A stretch of DNA of 18,419 nt, taken from CALBRZ01 sp964511065 (lineage in GTDB: Bacteria; Planctomycetota; Planctomycetia; Pirellulales; S012-138). Position numbers and translations under genes: made by a program. Location: contig CAZEEG010000107.1 of the NCBI GenBank assembly GCA_964511065.1, forward strand, positions 1-18,419. Reading direction: 5' to 3'. The notes beneath the pieces were generated by a model. The model was not told the origin of the DNA, did not search any database, and was given only the letters and a program-made list of their open reading frames with translations. Shown piece after piece: positions 7,486 to 14,885 of the stretch (the stretch's first letter is position 1; each line of letters starts with the position of its first letter).

Positions 7486-8985
7486 ATGTTTGAAGCCGCC
7501 GAAGTGGGACATACGCTGGATAAGACATCGTTCGAGGCCAAGGAAGAAAAGCTGCGCGCCGAGTTGATCGCCATGCAGTACCGCCTGCGGGACAGCGATT
7601 TCCCGGTGGTCGTGGTGGTGGCAGGCGACGACCACCCCGGCTGCGATGACGTGATCCAGCGGCTCAACGAGTGGCTCGATGCCCGGTTCGTGCGGACCAA
7701 TGCCTACGGTCCGGCGAGCGATGACGAGGCGCAGCGTCCTGCATTTTGGCGATACTGGCGCGACTTGCCGCCGCGGGGCAGGATCGGCATTTTCTCCCAA
7801 GCCTGGAGTGCGGCGGTTCTGGCCGGTGGCATGGCCGGCGGCGACGAAGCCGCGTTTCTGCGGGCCGTGGAACACGTGGAGCGTTTTGAACAGGCGATGG
7901 CCGACGACGGCGCCATCATCATCAAGTTCTGGCTGCACCTGCCCAAGCAGGTCTTACATGCGCGGCTGAAGGAAGCCGAAGCCCATCCTGATCGCGAATG
8001 GCGCGTTCATCCCGATGATTGGCTCATCTATGAGAGTCTCGAAAAGAACCTTCAGGTGGTAGAGACCTTTCTCCGCCGCACCAGCACGGGCGCGGCCCCC
8101 TGGCACGTGATCGAAAGCACCGATCCGCATTATCGCGACGTGGCCGTCGCCGAACTGCTGCTGGAAGCCATCCAACGGCGGCTGCAACGGGAAGATGCCG
8201 CGTCGCAACGCTCGGGCGAGACACCGCAGGGCGAATCCACTCCGGAACCTACCACCTTCGAGAAACTCGATCCGCACACGGTTCTCGACAACGTGAATCT
8301 CGACCAGTCGTTGGGCAAGAAGGAGTACCACCAGCAGTTGGCGGAACTGCAAACGCGGCTAGCCGCGGCTTCGCGTGCCGCCTATCAGCAGCGCAAGTCG
8401 GCCATCCTGCTGTTTGAAGGCTGGGATGCCGCGGGCAAAGGCGGAACCATTCGGCGGCTGGTGCGGCCCATGAAACCGCAACTCTATCACATTGTGCCGA
8501 TTGCCGCCCCCAGCCAGGATGAACTGGCGCACCATTATCTGTGGCGATTCTGGCGGCACATGCCCCGGGCCGGGCACCTGGTGATCTTCGATCGCAGTTG
8601 GTACGGCCGCGTGCTGGTCGAGCGCGTGGAAGGCTTCGCCACCCAAGACCAGTGGCGGCGAGCCTACCACGAGATCAACGACTTCGAAGAACAACTGGTG
8701 GAGAACGGCTACTACGTCGGCAAGTTCTGGCTGCACATCTCCCGGGGGGAGCAGCGCAAACGGTTCAAAGCCCGGGAGTCCACTCCGTACAAGCGCTTCA
8801 AGATCACGGACGAAGACTACCGCAACCGCAAGAAGTGGAACGAGTACGAAGCGGCGGTGGCCGAGATGGTTGCCCGTACCAGTTCGTCGCGCATCCCTTG
8901 GAACCTGATCGCGGCCAACGACAAGCGGTTTGCCCGCTGCGAGGTGCTGCGGATCGTATGCGAAGGCCTGGAAAGCCTGCTGTAA
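7486..8985 (+). CDS. pap: Polyphosphate:AMP phosphotransferase (two-domain PPK2)
   Basis: At 499 residues this has the size of the fused double-domain PPK2 proteins (class II), which use polyphosphate to convert AMP to ADP. The C-terminal domain (about 275-499) is complete: Walker A in EGWDAAGKGGTIRRL (residues 311-325), VRPMKPQLYHIVPIAAPSQDE, WRFWRHMP, Walker B in VIFDRSWYGRVLVERVEGF (366-384), and FWLHISRGEQRKRFKARE. The N-terminal domain (about 15-235) keeps the fold (RRYWRDLP-like block, FWLHLPKQV, DDWLIYESLEKNL) but its Walker A is eroded to AGDDHPGCDD and its Walker B to GIFSQAW, so it is probably non-catalytic. A 25-residue acidic/Pro linker joins the two. ATG 7486 was chosen over upstream in-frame codons (from 7381) because the upstream translation lacks family character. 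Confidence 0.92.
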   Translation: MFEAAEVGHTLDKTSFEAKEEKLRAELIAMQYRLRDSDFPVVVVVAGDDHPGCDDVIQRLNEWLDARFVRTNAYGPASDDEAQRPAFWRYWRDLPPRGRIGIFSQAWSAAVLAGGMAGGDEAAFLRAVEHVERFEQAMADDGAIIIKFWLHLPKQVLHARLKEAEAHPDREWRVHPDDWLIYESLEKNLQVVETFLRRTSTGAAPWHVIESTDPHYRDVAVAELLLEAIQRRLQREDAASQRSGETPQGESTPEPTTFEKLDPHTVLDNVNLDQSLGKKEYHQQLAELQTRLAAASRAAYQQRKSAILLFEGWDAAGKGGTIRRLVRPMKPQLYHIVPIAAPSQDELAHHYLWRFWRHMPRAGHLVIFDRSWYGRVLVERVEGFATQDQWRRAYHEINDFEEQLVENGYYVGKFWLHISRGEQRKRFKARESTPYKRFKITDEDYRNRKKWNEYEAAVAEMVARTSSSRIPWNLIAANDKRFARCEVLRIVCEGLESLL

Positions 8986-8999
8986 CGCCCGGTCGGCGC

Positions 9000-9017
9000 G
9001 CACCGCGAGCGCGGTGC
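9000..9017. terminator. GC-rich hairpin between convergent pap and acp genes
   Basis: GCACCGC-GAGC-GCGGTGC forms a perfect 7-bp stem with a 4-nt loop, 14 bases after the pap stop and 31 bases past the ACP stop on the other strand. There is no T-tract on either side, so it is a plausible but unproven bidirectional terminator. Confidence 0.45.
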
Positions 9018-9048
9018 CATGCGGGGGGATTAAGCGTGCGCGACCGCG

Positions 9049-9309
9049 CTATACCCGCTCCAGGTCCTTCATCAGCGGCTGAAGGTACTCCACGGTGGAG
9101 TTCATGGAGGCCAGGTTCGGGTAGTCGTCCTCGGGGATTTGCACCCGATATCGTTTGCGGAGGCTCATCACGATATCGAGGAAGTCCATGCTGTCCAGTT
9201 CGAGTTGCTCGCGAAAGCTCACATCGTCCTGCAAATCGTCCAGGTTTTCGTCGGGGGCAATCTCTTGAAGGATTTCAAGGACGACTTCTCGAATCTCGGC
9301 TTTCGTCAT
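9049..9309 (-). CDS. Acyl carrier protein
   Basis: An 86-residue acidic protein with the phosphopantetheine attachment motif LDSMDFLDIV; Ser40 is the predicted modification site. Four-helix ACP layout is apparent: TKAEIREVVLEILQEIAP, the Ser-helix, and the C-terminal TVEYLQPLMKDL. The Ser motif is DSMDF rather than the DSLDTVE of housekeeping FabD/FabF-linked ACPs, which suggests a specialised carrier. GGAGGAG lies 9 bases before ATG 9309. It is downstream of the ketosynthase on the same strand with 150 bases between, so they likely form a functional pair in an unknown fatty-acyl or polyketide-like pathway. No holo-ACP synthase, reductase or dehydratase is in the window. Confidence 0.92.
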   Translation of the reverse strand: MTKAEIREVVLEILQEIAPDENLDDLQDDVSFREQLELDSMDFLDIVMSLRKRYRVQIPEDDYPNLASMNSTVEYLQPLMKDLERV

Positions 9310-9394
9310 TCTGCGTCACTCCTCCGTGGGGGGAAGCGGCTGCATCCCGCTGGATCGTCGAGGTAGGGTCGGTCGTGGGGAGGCGGTCGCTGTC

Positions 9395-9408
9395 TGCGGC
9401 AGGCCGCA
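9395..9408. repeat. Palindrome between ketosynthase and ACP genes
   Basis: TGCGGC-AG-GCCGCA is a perfect inverted repeat 52 bases beyond the ketosynthase stop and upstream of the ACP start. As RNA it would form a 5-bp stem with a 4-nt loop, so it could modulate read-through from ketosynthase into ACP. Symmetry is the only evidence. Confidence 0.3.
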
Positions 9409-9459
9409 ATGCTCACCGGGGGCGAAGCACGCGCGCCGCCCAAGGTCATCTGGGTCGCT

Positions 9460-10704
9460 TCACAAGCGCTTTATGATCAATGCGGAGTTGATCCCCAACA
9501 TGCCGAACGAGTTGTTCAAAATGTACTGGACCTGCCCCACTTCCTGCGGCTCGTTGAGCACCAGGCCAGGGATGGCGCAGTCGGGGTCGAGGTTGTCCAC
9601 ATTGATCGTGGCGTGGCAGGCGCCGTCGTCGAAGGCGGGCAGGTTGCCGCTCAATTCCAACACGCCGGCGGCCCCCATCGCATGGCCAATGAAGCTCTTG
9701 GTGTTGTTGATCCGTGTTCGTTGCGAGTTGCCAAACACCGTGCGGATCGCCACGGCTTCTTGGTGGTCGCCTGTCGTGGTGCCCGTGGCATGGGTGCTGA
9801 CAATATCAATATCTTCCGCGTTCAGGCCGGCGCGGTGCAGGGCCATCTGCATGCATTCGATCTGCCGCTGGGGGTTGGGCAGGACGAAGTCGGTGGCGTC
9901 GCTGTTGACGCCGTAGCCAACAACCTCGCCGTAAATCTTGGCGCCCCGGGCCTTGGCATCGCTCAACCGTTCCAGCACGTAAATGCAACCGCCTTCGGCC
10001 ACCACGATACCGTTGCGGTCGCGATCGAACGGCCGCGAAGCCTTGTGGGGATCGTCGTGGTGCGCCAAGGCCCCCTGGCTCTTGAAACTGGCGAAAATCC
10101 CAAAGGTGTGGATGCTTTCGGAAACGCCGCCCGCCAGGGCCAGGTCGCATTCGCCCAGCCTGAGCATTTGCACGCCCTGGATCACGCCCAGGTTGCCGGC
10201 GGCACAGGCGGCCCCGATGGTGTAGTGCGGTCCGGTGATTCCCAGGTTGAGCGAGATTTCACCGGCCGGGTTATTGGCGACCGTGCGCGGGTTATGGTGG
10301 TGCGACCAGAACTGGATGTCGTAGTCGTAGCCCTGGAGTTCGTAGATTTCGTTTTCCGTTTCGACGTTACCGTGCTCGGTCACGCCGACGTAGATGCCCA
10401 CCCGCGAGCGGTCGATGTTCTCCCAGTCGATGCCCGAGTCGTTAATCGCTTCATGGGCGCAGTAGATGCCGATGGCACCGGCCCTCGTACCACGGCGGCG
10501 ATCCTTGCGCGACTGGTAGCGGAACTCGTCGTGCTCGCAGATGCCCGCCAATGTCTCACCGACATAGCGAATTTCGTACTTCTGCACGCCGCTTCGGCCC
10601 GAGAGCAGGGCCTCGCGAAAGGTGCGCAAATCGCCTGCGCCGGGGGCCGTTAAGCCGACTCCCGTGATGACGATCCGTTGCTGATCGGGATGGCCGGCAA
10701 TCAT
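9460..10704 (-). CDS. Beta-ketoacyl-ACP synthase family protein (KAS II-type)
   Basis: The 414-residue product is a thiolase-fold ketosynthase that would condense an acyl-thioester with malonyl-ACP. The Cys-His-His set is complete: Cys167 in GAACAAGNLG, His305 in STHATGTTTGD, and His341 with Lys336 in KSFIGHAMGAAG. N-terminal RIVITGVGLTAPGAG and C-terminal NNSFGMLGINSALIIKRL are standard for FabF-type enzymes. The nucleophile context is AACAAG rather than the usual TACATG-like sequence, and the segment around 108-140 (GVTEHGNVETENEIYELQG, then FWSHHHNPRTVANNP) has unusual His-rich content. ATG 10704 directly precedes the first strand; a TTG at 10734 adds 10 residues and is less likely. With the downstream ACP it forms a two-gene unit, probably outside bulk fatty-acid synthesis, which is inference. 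Confidence 0.93.
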   Translation of the reverse strand: MIAGHPDQQRIVITGVGLTAPGAGDLRTFREALLSGRSGVQKYEIRYVGETLAGICEHDEFRYQSRKDRRRGTRAGAIGIYCAHEAINDSGIDWENIDRSRVGIYVGVTEHGNVETENEIYELQGYDYDIQFWSHHHNPRTVANNPAGEISLNLGITGPHYTIGAACAAGNLGVIQGVQMLRLGECDLALAGGVSESIHTFGIFASFKSQGALAHHDDPHKASRPFDRDRNGIVVAEGGCIYVLERLSDAKARGAKIYGEVVGYGVNSDATDFVLPNPQRQIECMQMALHRAGLNAEDIDIVSTHATGTTTGDHQEAVAIRTVFGNSQRTRINNTKSFIGHAMGAAGVLELSGNLPAFDDGACHATINVDNLDPDCAIPGLVLNEPQEVGQVQYILNNSFGMLGINSALIIKRL

Positions 10705-10751
10705 TGGGGGCCCGAAACAGTCACACCTGGGCAAAGTAGCTCAAGCTTTTG

Positions 10752-10780
10752 AACGTACCGCTTTTTGGCAGCGTTGACAA
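10752..10780 (-). promoter_or_regulatory. Possible sigma-70-like promoter of the ketosynthase gene
   Basis: On the minus strand TTGTCA (10775-10780) and TACGTT (10752-10757) are separated by 17 bases. That would place a transcription start about 40 bases before ATG 10704. The -10 match is weak, so this is tentative. Confidence 0.3.
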
Positions 10781-11039
10781 GCGGCGCAAGGTGCCAGAAA
10801 GCGGAGGCAAAGCAGGCGAAAAGCGGCCCCATTTTTCAGGCAATTGGCCCCGCTCCCGCAACGGTCTGCCCCGTGGCCAGCGTGCCCCCCGAGAGCCTGT
10901 GGCAGCAGCTAACAAGCGTTCCCCCCGGCGCCTGCATCGGGCCGGCCTGCCGGCAGGTTATCGAGATTATCATGTGATATGGCAGGCCATCGGCGGCCGA
11001 CAGGTAGCGGGCAGCGGGCGAAACCGCCCCTTAAATTGC

Positions 11040-11069
11040 TTGGTCGGTCCTCCGGCGGCACGGTATACT
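11040..11069 (+). promoter_or_regulatory. Possible promoter of the HEAT-like protein gene
   Basis: TTGGTC (11040-11045) and TATACT (11064-11069) are 18 bases apart on the plus strand. The -10 is a good match to TATAAT. The start codon lies about 205 bases downstream, so the leader would be long. Confidence 0.35.
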
Positions 11070-11274
11070 GGTAAACACGATCCGGGGTGCCTGCGGGTCC
11101 GCCAAGATGTACGCCTCCCCCCTTCCGTAGCGGGGGCTCCGCGTGGCGAGCGCCCTGAGTTATTCACCCGGTGCCCCCCTAGCAGCGGCTGGACGGTGGT
11201 CTGCGCCGCTGGGTGGTGGGCACGTCCTTTTGTCAGCGGCTAGTTCAACTCGCAAATCAAAGGTAGTGTTTTCG

Positions 11275-12483
11275 ATGCGCGTTGCCCTTACCGCACTGAT
11301 GGTTGCAGCGGGAACGCTCGCTTGGCTGGCAGGTCCCCTGTGCGCCGAAGAAATGCTGCTCGAACTGGCGTCCGGGGGGCAAGTACGCGGCAATCTGCTC
11401 AACCCAACCGAAAGCCCTCGCGAAACCTACCAGATTGAAACGGCGCACGGCGTCCGTCTGGCCCTGCCGCGCGACGCCGTGCAGGGCTCGGGCATCATTT
11501 CCGACAGGCAGTTGGAATATGAGCAGGTGTGCCCCACCTATCCCGACACGCTGGAAGGCCAGTGGGCATTGGCCGAGTGGTGCCGCGAGAAAAACCTGAG
11601 GGCACAACGGGAGATTCACTTGGCCCGGGTACTGGATTGGGATCCCGACCACGAACAGGCGCGGCGGCTATTGGGCTATTTCCGGCATGGCGACCGCTGG
11701 GTGACTCAAGAAGAAATGATGACCGCCCGCGGATTCGTCAAATATAAAGGCGACTGGGTTCTGCCTGAGGAGGTGGAGATTCGCGAGCGGCGGCGGCAGT
11801 CGGAGTTGCAAGAGAAAGCCTGGATGCGGCAGTTCGCCGACTGGCGGAAGAACATCGCCAGCAAGTCGCAGGAAGTGATCGCGCAAATGCGGGAAGTCCG
11901 CGATCCGCACGCGGTGCCGGCCATCGAGTTTCATATGGCGCCCTCGCGCGAAGCGCGGCCCGCCGTTCGCATGGTGATGCTTGAGACCTTGAAGAACATC
12001 AATACGCCTTCAGCCTGGATGCTGATCGGGAATGCCTCACTCGAAGATCCCGATGAAGAAATCCGGATTTCTTCGCGCGAAATGCTGCGGGGACAAAAAC
12101 AACCCGAACTGGTGCGGATGTTCGTGGCGGCACTCAAGCATGAGAACAACTCCATGGTGAACCGGGGCGCGCTGGGTCTGGCCGCCCTGGGCGACGAGTC
12201 GGCCATCGGCCCGCTGATCGATGCCCTGGTTACCACGCATAAGTTCCGCGTGGTGAAGGGCCGCCCGGGCACGACCGCCACGTTTGGTTCCAACGGTGGC
12301 GGTGGTTTGTCGGTGGGCCAGCAGGCGGAAGTCCACCACAAGCAGTTCTACAACGAACCGGTTCGCGATGCCCTGATCGTGCTGACCAACGCCAACTTCC
12401 AGTACAACCAGGAACAATGGCGGGCCTGGCACGCCAGCTATCTCCGCTCCCGGGCGGTCGATACCCGTCGCGACGACCGTTGA
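11275..12483 (+). CDS. Secreted HEAT-repeat-like protein of unknown function
   Basis: The 402-residue product begins at ATG 11275, preceded by AAAGGTAG, with a clear signal peptide (MRVALTALMVAAGTLAWLAG, cleavage likely after PLCA near residue 24). Residues ~25-75 look beta-rich (ELASGGQVRGNLLNP, HGVRLALPRDAV). Residues ~95-195 hold a TPR-like or linker helix (EWCREKNLRAQREIHLARVL) and repeated charged pieces with GDRWV, KGDWVLPEEVE, as in planctomycete proteins built from short W/G modules. Residues ~205-330 contain HEAT-like helices: DPHAVPAIEFHM, RMVMLETLKNINTPSAWMLI, EEIRISSREMLRG, MVNRGALGLAALGDESAIGPLIDALV. The protein is probably periplasmic. No enzyme motif was found. Its stop is 24 bases from the convergent YhcH-like gene. 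Confidence 0.82.
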   Translation: MRVALTALMVAAGTLAWLAGPLCAEEMLLELASGGQVRGNLLNPTESPRETYQIETAHGVRLALPRDAVQGSGIISDRQLEYEQVCPTYPDTLEGQWALAEWCREKNLRAQREIHLARVLDWDPDHEQARRLLGYFRHGDRWVTQEEMMTARGFVKYKGDWVLPEEVEIRERRRQSELQEKAWMRQFADWRKNIASKSQEVIAQMREVRDPHAVPAIEFHMAPSREARPAVRMVMLETLKNINTPSAWMLIGNASLEDPDEEIRISSREMLRGQKQPELVRMFVAALKHENNSMVNRGALGLAALGDESAIGPLIDALVTTHKFRVVKGRPGTTATFGSNGGGGLSVGQQAEVHHKQFYNEPVRDALIVLTNANFQYNQEQWRAWHASYLRSRAVDTRRDDR

Positions 12484-12507
12484 TGGCCTCAGCTCGCGGC
12501 TTGGCGA

Positions 12508-12957
12508 TTACTCCAGCAGCACTTTCACCACCACCTTGTGCACGCGGTCCGGCCCCGCCAGCGGAGCGTGGGCATCCTGCGGCAAGAAGATGGCGAAGCC
12601 TCCTTCGGGAATCGCCAGCCACGTGGCCGGGCGGTCGTAGTAGAACGCCACGTCGCGCTGCGGGTCGTACTCGCTCTTGACCCGCTGGCAATCGGTTACC
12701 GGTAGCCAGCCAATGTGGTCCGTGCCAGCAACCACGTACTGGATATCCAGGTACTGCCGATGCGCTTCGAGCAGGGCATGCTCGCGGCCCCGGCCCTCGT
12801 CCTCAGACACAATCGCAAAGAGCCGGTCGCCGTCGATCGTCACTTTGCCAGGGCTAAGCCGCTTCAGGTCGGGCTGTTGGAGGAAGTCAAACCCCCGGGC
12901 CAGCAGCGGATGCACCGCCGTATAGCAGGCGGCTTGCTCAAGACGGTCTACAATCAC
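12508..12957 (-). CDS. YhcH/YjgK/YiaL family protein (cupin-fold sugar anomerase-like)
   Basis: Starting at GTG 12957, which has GGAG 6-7 bases upstream on the minus strand, gives 149 residues, the normal length of this family. Visible signatures are LLEAHRQYLDIQYVVAGTDHIGW (residues 62-84, with Glu64 and His66) and GFAIFLPQDAHAPL (120-133, with His130), then the closing strand KVVVKVLLE. In E. coli the relative YhcH (NanQ) acts as a sialic-acid anomerase and others sit in sugar operons. Here no sugar kinase, transporter or epimerase adjoins it, so the substrate is unknown. A longer ATG reading from 13050 adds 31 residues without family similarity and approaches the scaffold gap; I reject it. 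Confidence 0.9.
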   Translation of the reverse strand: MIVDRLEQAACYTAVHPLLARGFDFLQQPDLKRLSPGKVTIDGDRLFAIVSEDEGRGREHALLEAHRQYLDIQYVVAGTDHIGWLPVTDCQRVKSEYDPQRDVAFYYDRPATWLAIPEGGFAIFLPQDAHAPLAGPDRVHKVVVKVLLE

Positions 12958-13335
12958 GGCAGGTCTCCAGCGCGTTCCAAGGCCATCCGCCGGTGCGTGG
13001 GCGTCAGAGCGGTTAGCATAGCCAGTGGCTGGCCATCGCGGCGAGAGCATTACGGCGCTTGTCGCACGCTCCCCTCNNNNNNNNNNNNNNNNNNNNNNNN
13101 NNNNNNNNNNNNNNNNNNNNNNNNNNNNNNNNNNNNNNNNNNNNNNNNNNNNNNNNNNNNNNNNNNNNNNNNNNNNCTTCCCCCCGTGGGTGCCGGGCCG
13201 CGGTCGAATTGAGCGGTCAGCCGGAGGTGAGAGGCCTATAACCGGTTTCCGGCTGCTACGATAAAGGGATGGGCCGCCTGCCGCGTCCGTTGACTGCCCT
13301 GCCCCGCTTTCCTTGCCTTAAGTGTGTTGCTCGGA
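12958..13335. other. Divergent spacer containing the scaffold gap
   Basis: The sequence on both sides of the N run (12958-13076 and 13177-13335) shows no coding ORF. Promoters for the YhcH-like gene and the cation exporter would lie here. Because bases are missing, a small gene inside the gap cannot be excluded. Confidence 0.6.
13077..13176. other. Assembly gap of 100 N
   Basis: Exactly 100 consecutive N, the usual placeholder for a scaffold join of unknown true length. The order and orientation of sequence left and right of this point depend on scaffolding, not on contiguous reads. Confidence 0.99.
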
Positions 13336-14373
13336 ATGGCTTCACCCTCTGAACATCCATCGGCCGCCAACTCTATCCCCGGCACGACGTGCGGCCACGA
13401 TCATGGCGGGCACGGACACAGCGACCATGGCCACGGCCACGCGCACCATCACTCGCTGCGCGGTGAATCGGCCGATTACAAGCGGCGGTTGGCCATTACC
13501 CTGGTGTTGGCCGCCATCTACATGGTGGCTGAGATTGTCGGAGGGTTGCTGACCAATTCGCTGGCGCTATTGGCCGACGCCGGCCATATGTTTTCCGACG
13601 TGGCTTCGTTGGGCCTCAGTTTCTTTGCCGTGTGGTTGGCCAGCCAGCCTTCGCCGCCGCATCGCACTTACGGTTACTATCGGGCTGAGATTCTCGCCGC
13701 CCTGGCCAACGGTGTTACGCTGGTGGTGGTGTCCATCTTCATTTGCTACGAAGCCATCGAGCGGTTTCACAATCCGCCGGAGGTGGAAGGCGGCCTGATG
13801 ATGGCCATTGCCGTAGGCGGGCTGGTTGTAAACCTGATCGGCCTGTGGATCTTGAATGCGGGCCGCAGCGAGAATCTCAACATGCGCGGCGCATGGTTGC
13901 ACGTGCTGACCGACGCCCTGGGCAGTGTCGGCGCGATTGCGGCCGGTATTGCGATTTGGGCCTTCGGCTGGGAACTGGCCGACCCGGTGGCTTCGATCCT
14001 GATCGCGCTATTGGTGCTGTACTCGGCCTGGAATCTCGTGAAAGAATCGATTGCCGTGTTGATGGAATCCGCGCCGGCGCGGATCGATGTCGATGAAGTG
14101 CGCGCCGCCCTGATGCAAGTCGACGGCGTGATCGACGTTCACGATCTGCACGTGTGGACGATCACCAGCGGAATGGATGCCATCTCGGCCCATGTTGTGA
14201 CGCCCGCCGGCCACGGCGATCCTGGACTGCTGCGCCGCTTGCAAACGGTGCTGGCCAATGAATTCCAGCTCATGCATGCGACACTGCAACTGGAACCGCC
14301 CGGATTCAAACAGGCGTGCGATTTCAACAGCAGTTGCCCTGCCGGGGCCGATGCCAACTGGGCGGCGCGGTGA
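13336..14373 (+). CDS. Cation diffusion facilitator, zinc-type exporter (CzcD/ZitB-like)
   Basis: The 345-residue product is an inner-membrane proton-coupled metal exporter. Residues ~20-39 are a His-rich cytosolic N-terminus (GHDHGGHGHSDHGHGHAHHH), typical of zinc CDFs. Six membrane helices follow from residue ~50 to ~245. The transport site is intact: HMFSD (His84, Asp88) in TM2 and HVLTD (His189, Asp193) in TM5, the HD-HD set characteristic of Zn over Mn or Fe members. The C-terminal domain (~250-322, VDEVRAALMQVDGVIDVHDLHVW) is the ferredoxin-like dimerisation module. A short Cys-containing tail (CDFNSSCPAGAD) may add metal ligands. ATG 13336 was chosen; GTG 13324 adds four residues and cannot be excluded. 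The next gene starts 75 bases downstream on the same strand. Confidence 0.94.
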   Translation: MASPSEHPSAANSIPGTTCGHDHGGHGHSDHGHGHAHHHSLRGESADYKRRLAITLVLAAIYMVAEIVGGLLTNSLALLADAGHMFSDVASLGLSFFAVWLASQPSPPHRTYGYYRAEILAALANGVTLVVVSIFICYEAIERFHNPPEVEGGLMMAIAVGGLVVNLIGLWILNAGRSENLNMRGAWLHVLTDALGSVGAIAAGIAIWAFGWELADPVASILIALLVLYSAWNLVKESIAVLMESAPARIDVDEVRAALMQVDGVIDVHDLHVWTITSGMDAISAHVVTPAGHGDPGLLRRLQTVLANEFQLMHATLQLEPPGFKQACDFNSSCPAGADANWAAR

Positions 14374-14447
14374 GGTGGAGTTCAGGTGCTGCGCCGGAGC
14401 ACGCAGGAAGACTTTCGCCCGATGGCCAGGCTTCGCATAATCAAGAA

Positions 14448-14762
14448 ATGAATCGTACCGTTGTTGGAATCGTTGCCCTGGCGCTGCTGTTGACGGCGCT
14501 GGCGTTGTTCATTTTTTCGACCGGGCAACAATCCGGCATGTGGATGTCTGCATGCCTTCGGGTGGGCGGTTTGATGGCCGTGGTCTGGCTGGCGCATCCG
14601 CAATTGGCGTACGCACCGCGCTGGTTCTTGTTTGTGGCCGTGCTGGGCGTAGCCGTCTTGATGGTTATCAAGCAACCACGGGCGCTCGCTGTGCTGGCGG
14701 TGATCTTCATCGTGCTGGCCCGGTTTCGACCGGCACCGCAGCCCAAGAAGGCCCGCGGTTAG
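14448..14762 (+). CDS. Small integral membrane protein of unknown function
   Basis: The 104-residue protein is almost entirely hydrophobic. I see four likely membrane segments: about 5-25 (VVGIVALALLLTALALFIF), 30-49 (GMWMSACLRVGGLMAVVWLA), 57-73 (RWFLFVAVLGVAVLMVI) and 77-92 (RALAVLAVIFIVLARF). It ends with a basic tail PAPQPKKARG, probably cytoplasmic. ATG 14448 has only a weak AAGAA upstream; a longer frame from 14316 overlaps the exporter gene and is not hydrophobic. It follows the CDF exporter by 75 bases and probably shares its transcript, but nothing in the sequence ties it to metal transport. I do not recognise the family. Confidence 0.75.
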   Translation: MNRTVVGIVALALLLTALALFIFSTGQQSGMWMSACLRVGGLMAVVWLAHPQLAYAPRWFLFVAVLGVAVLMVIKQPRALAVLAVIFIVLARFRPAPQPKKARG

Positions 14763-14835
14763 TCACCGCCGCCCGTCGCCTTGGTCGCCGCGCTGGCGGC
14801 TCGCCGCGATCCCTGTTCGCGTCACCGCTGTAACG

Positions 14836-14853
14836 GCGGGAGATTTCTCCCGC
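14836..14853. terminator. Hairpin between convergent genes
   Basis: GCGGGAG-ATTT-CTCCCGC is a perfect 7-bp stem with a 4-nt loop, 74 bases past the small membrane protein stop and 33 bases past the lipoprotein stop on the opposite strand. There is no T-tract. A bidirectional terminator is the simplest reading. Confidence 0.45.
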
Positions 14854-14885
14854 GGCGCGACCGCCGAGGCCGCACTGAACCGTCA

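Larger units (their letters stand above)
10705..11274. other. Divergent intergenic region between ketosynthase and HEAT-like genes
   Basis: These 570 bases have no convincing ORF. They contain two candidate promoters facing outward (10752-10780 minus, 11040-11069 plus) and, between them, two dyads: the perfect 12-bp palindrome CCTGCCGGCAGG at 10946-10957 and TATCA-TG-TGATA at 10968-10979. The dyads lie 61-94 bases upstream of the plus-strand -35, which would suit an activator or repressor site. The rest shows nothing recognisable. Confidence 0.5.

Noticed and set aside
9409..10653. Plus-strand ORF of 414 codons
   Set aside because: Antisense to the ketosynthase, which has all catalytic residues; the plus frame has no recognisable motif.
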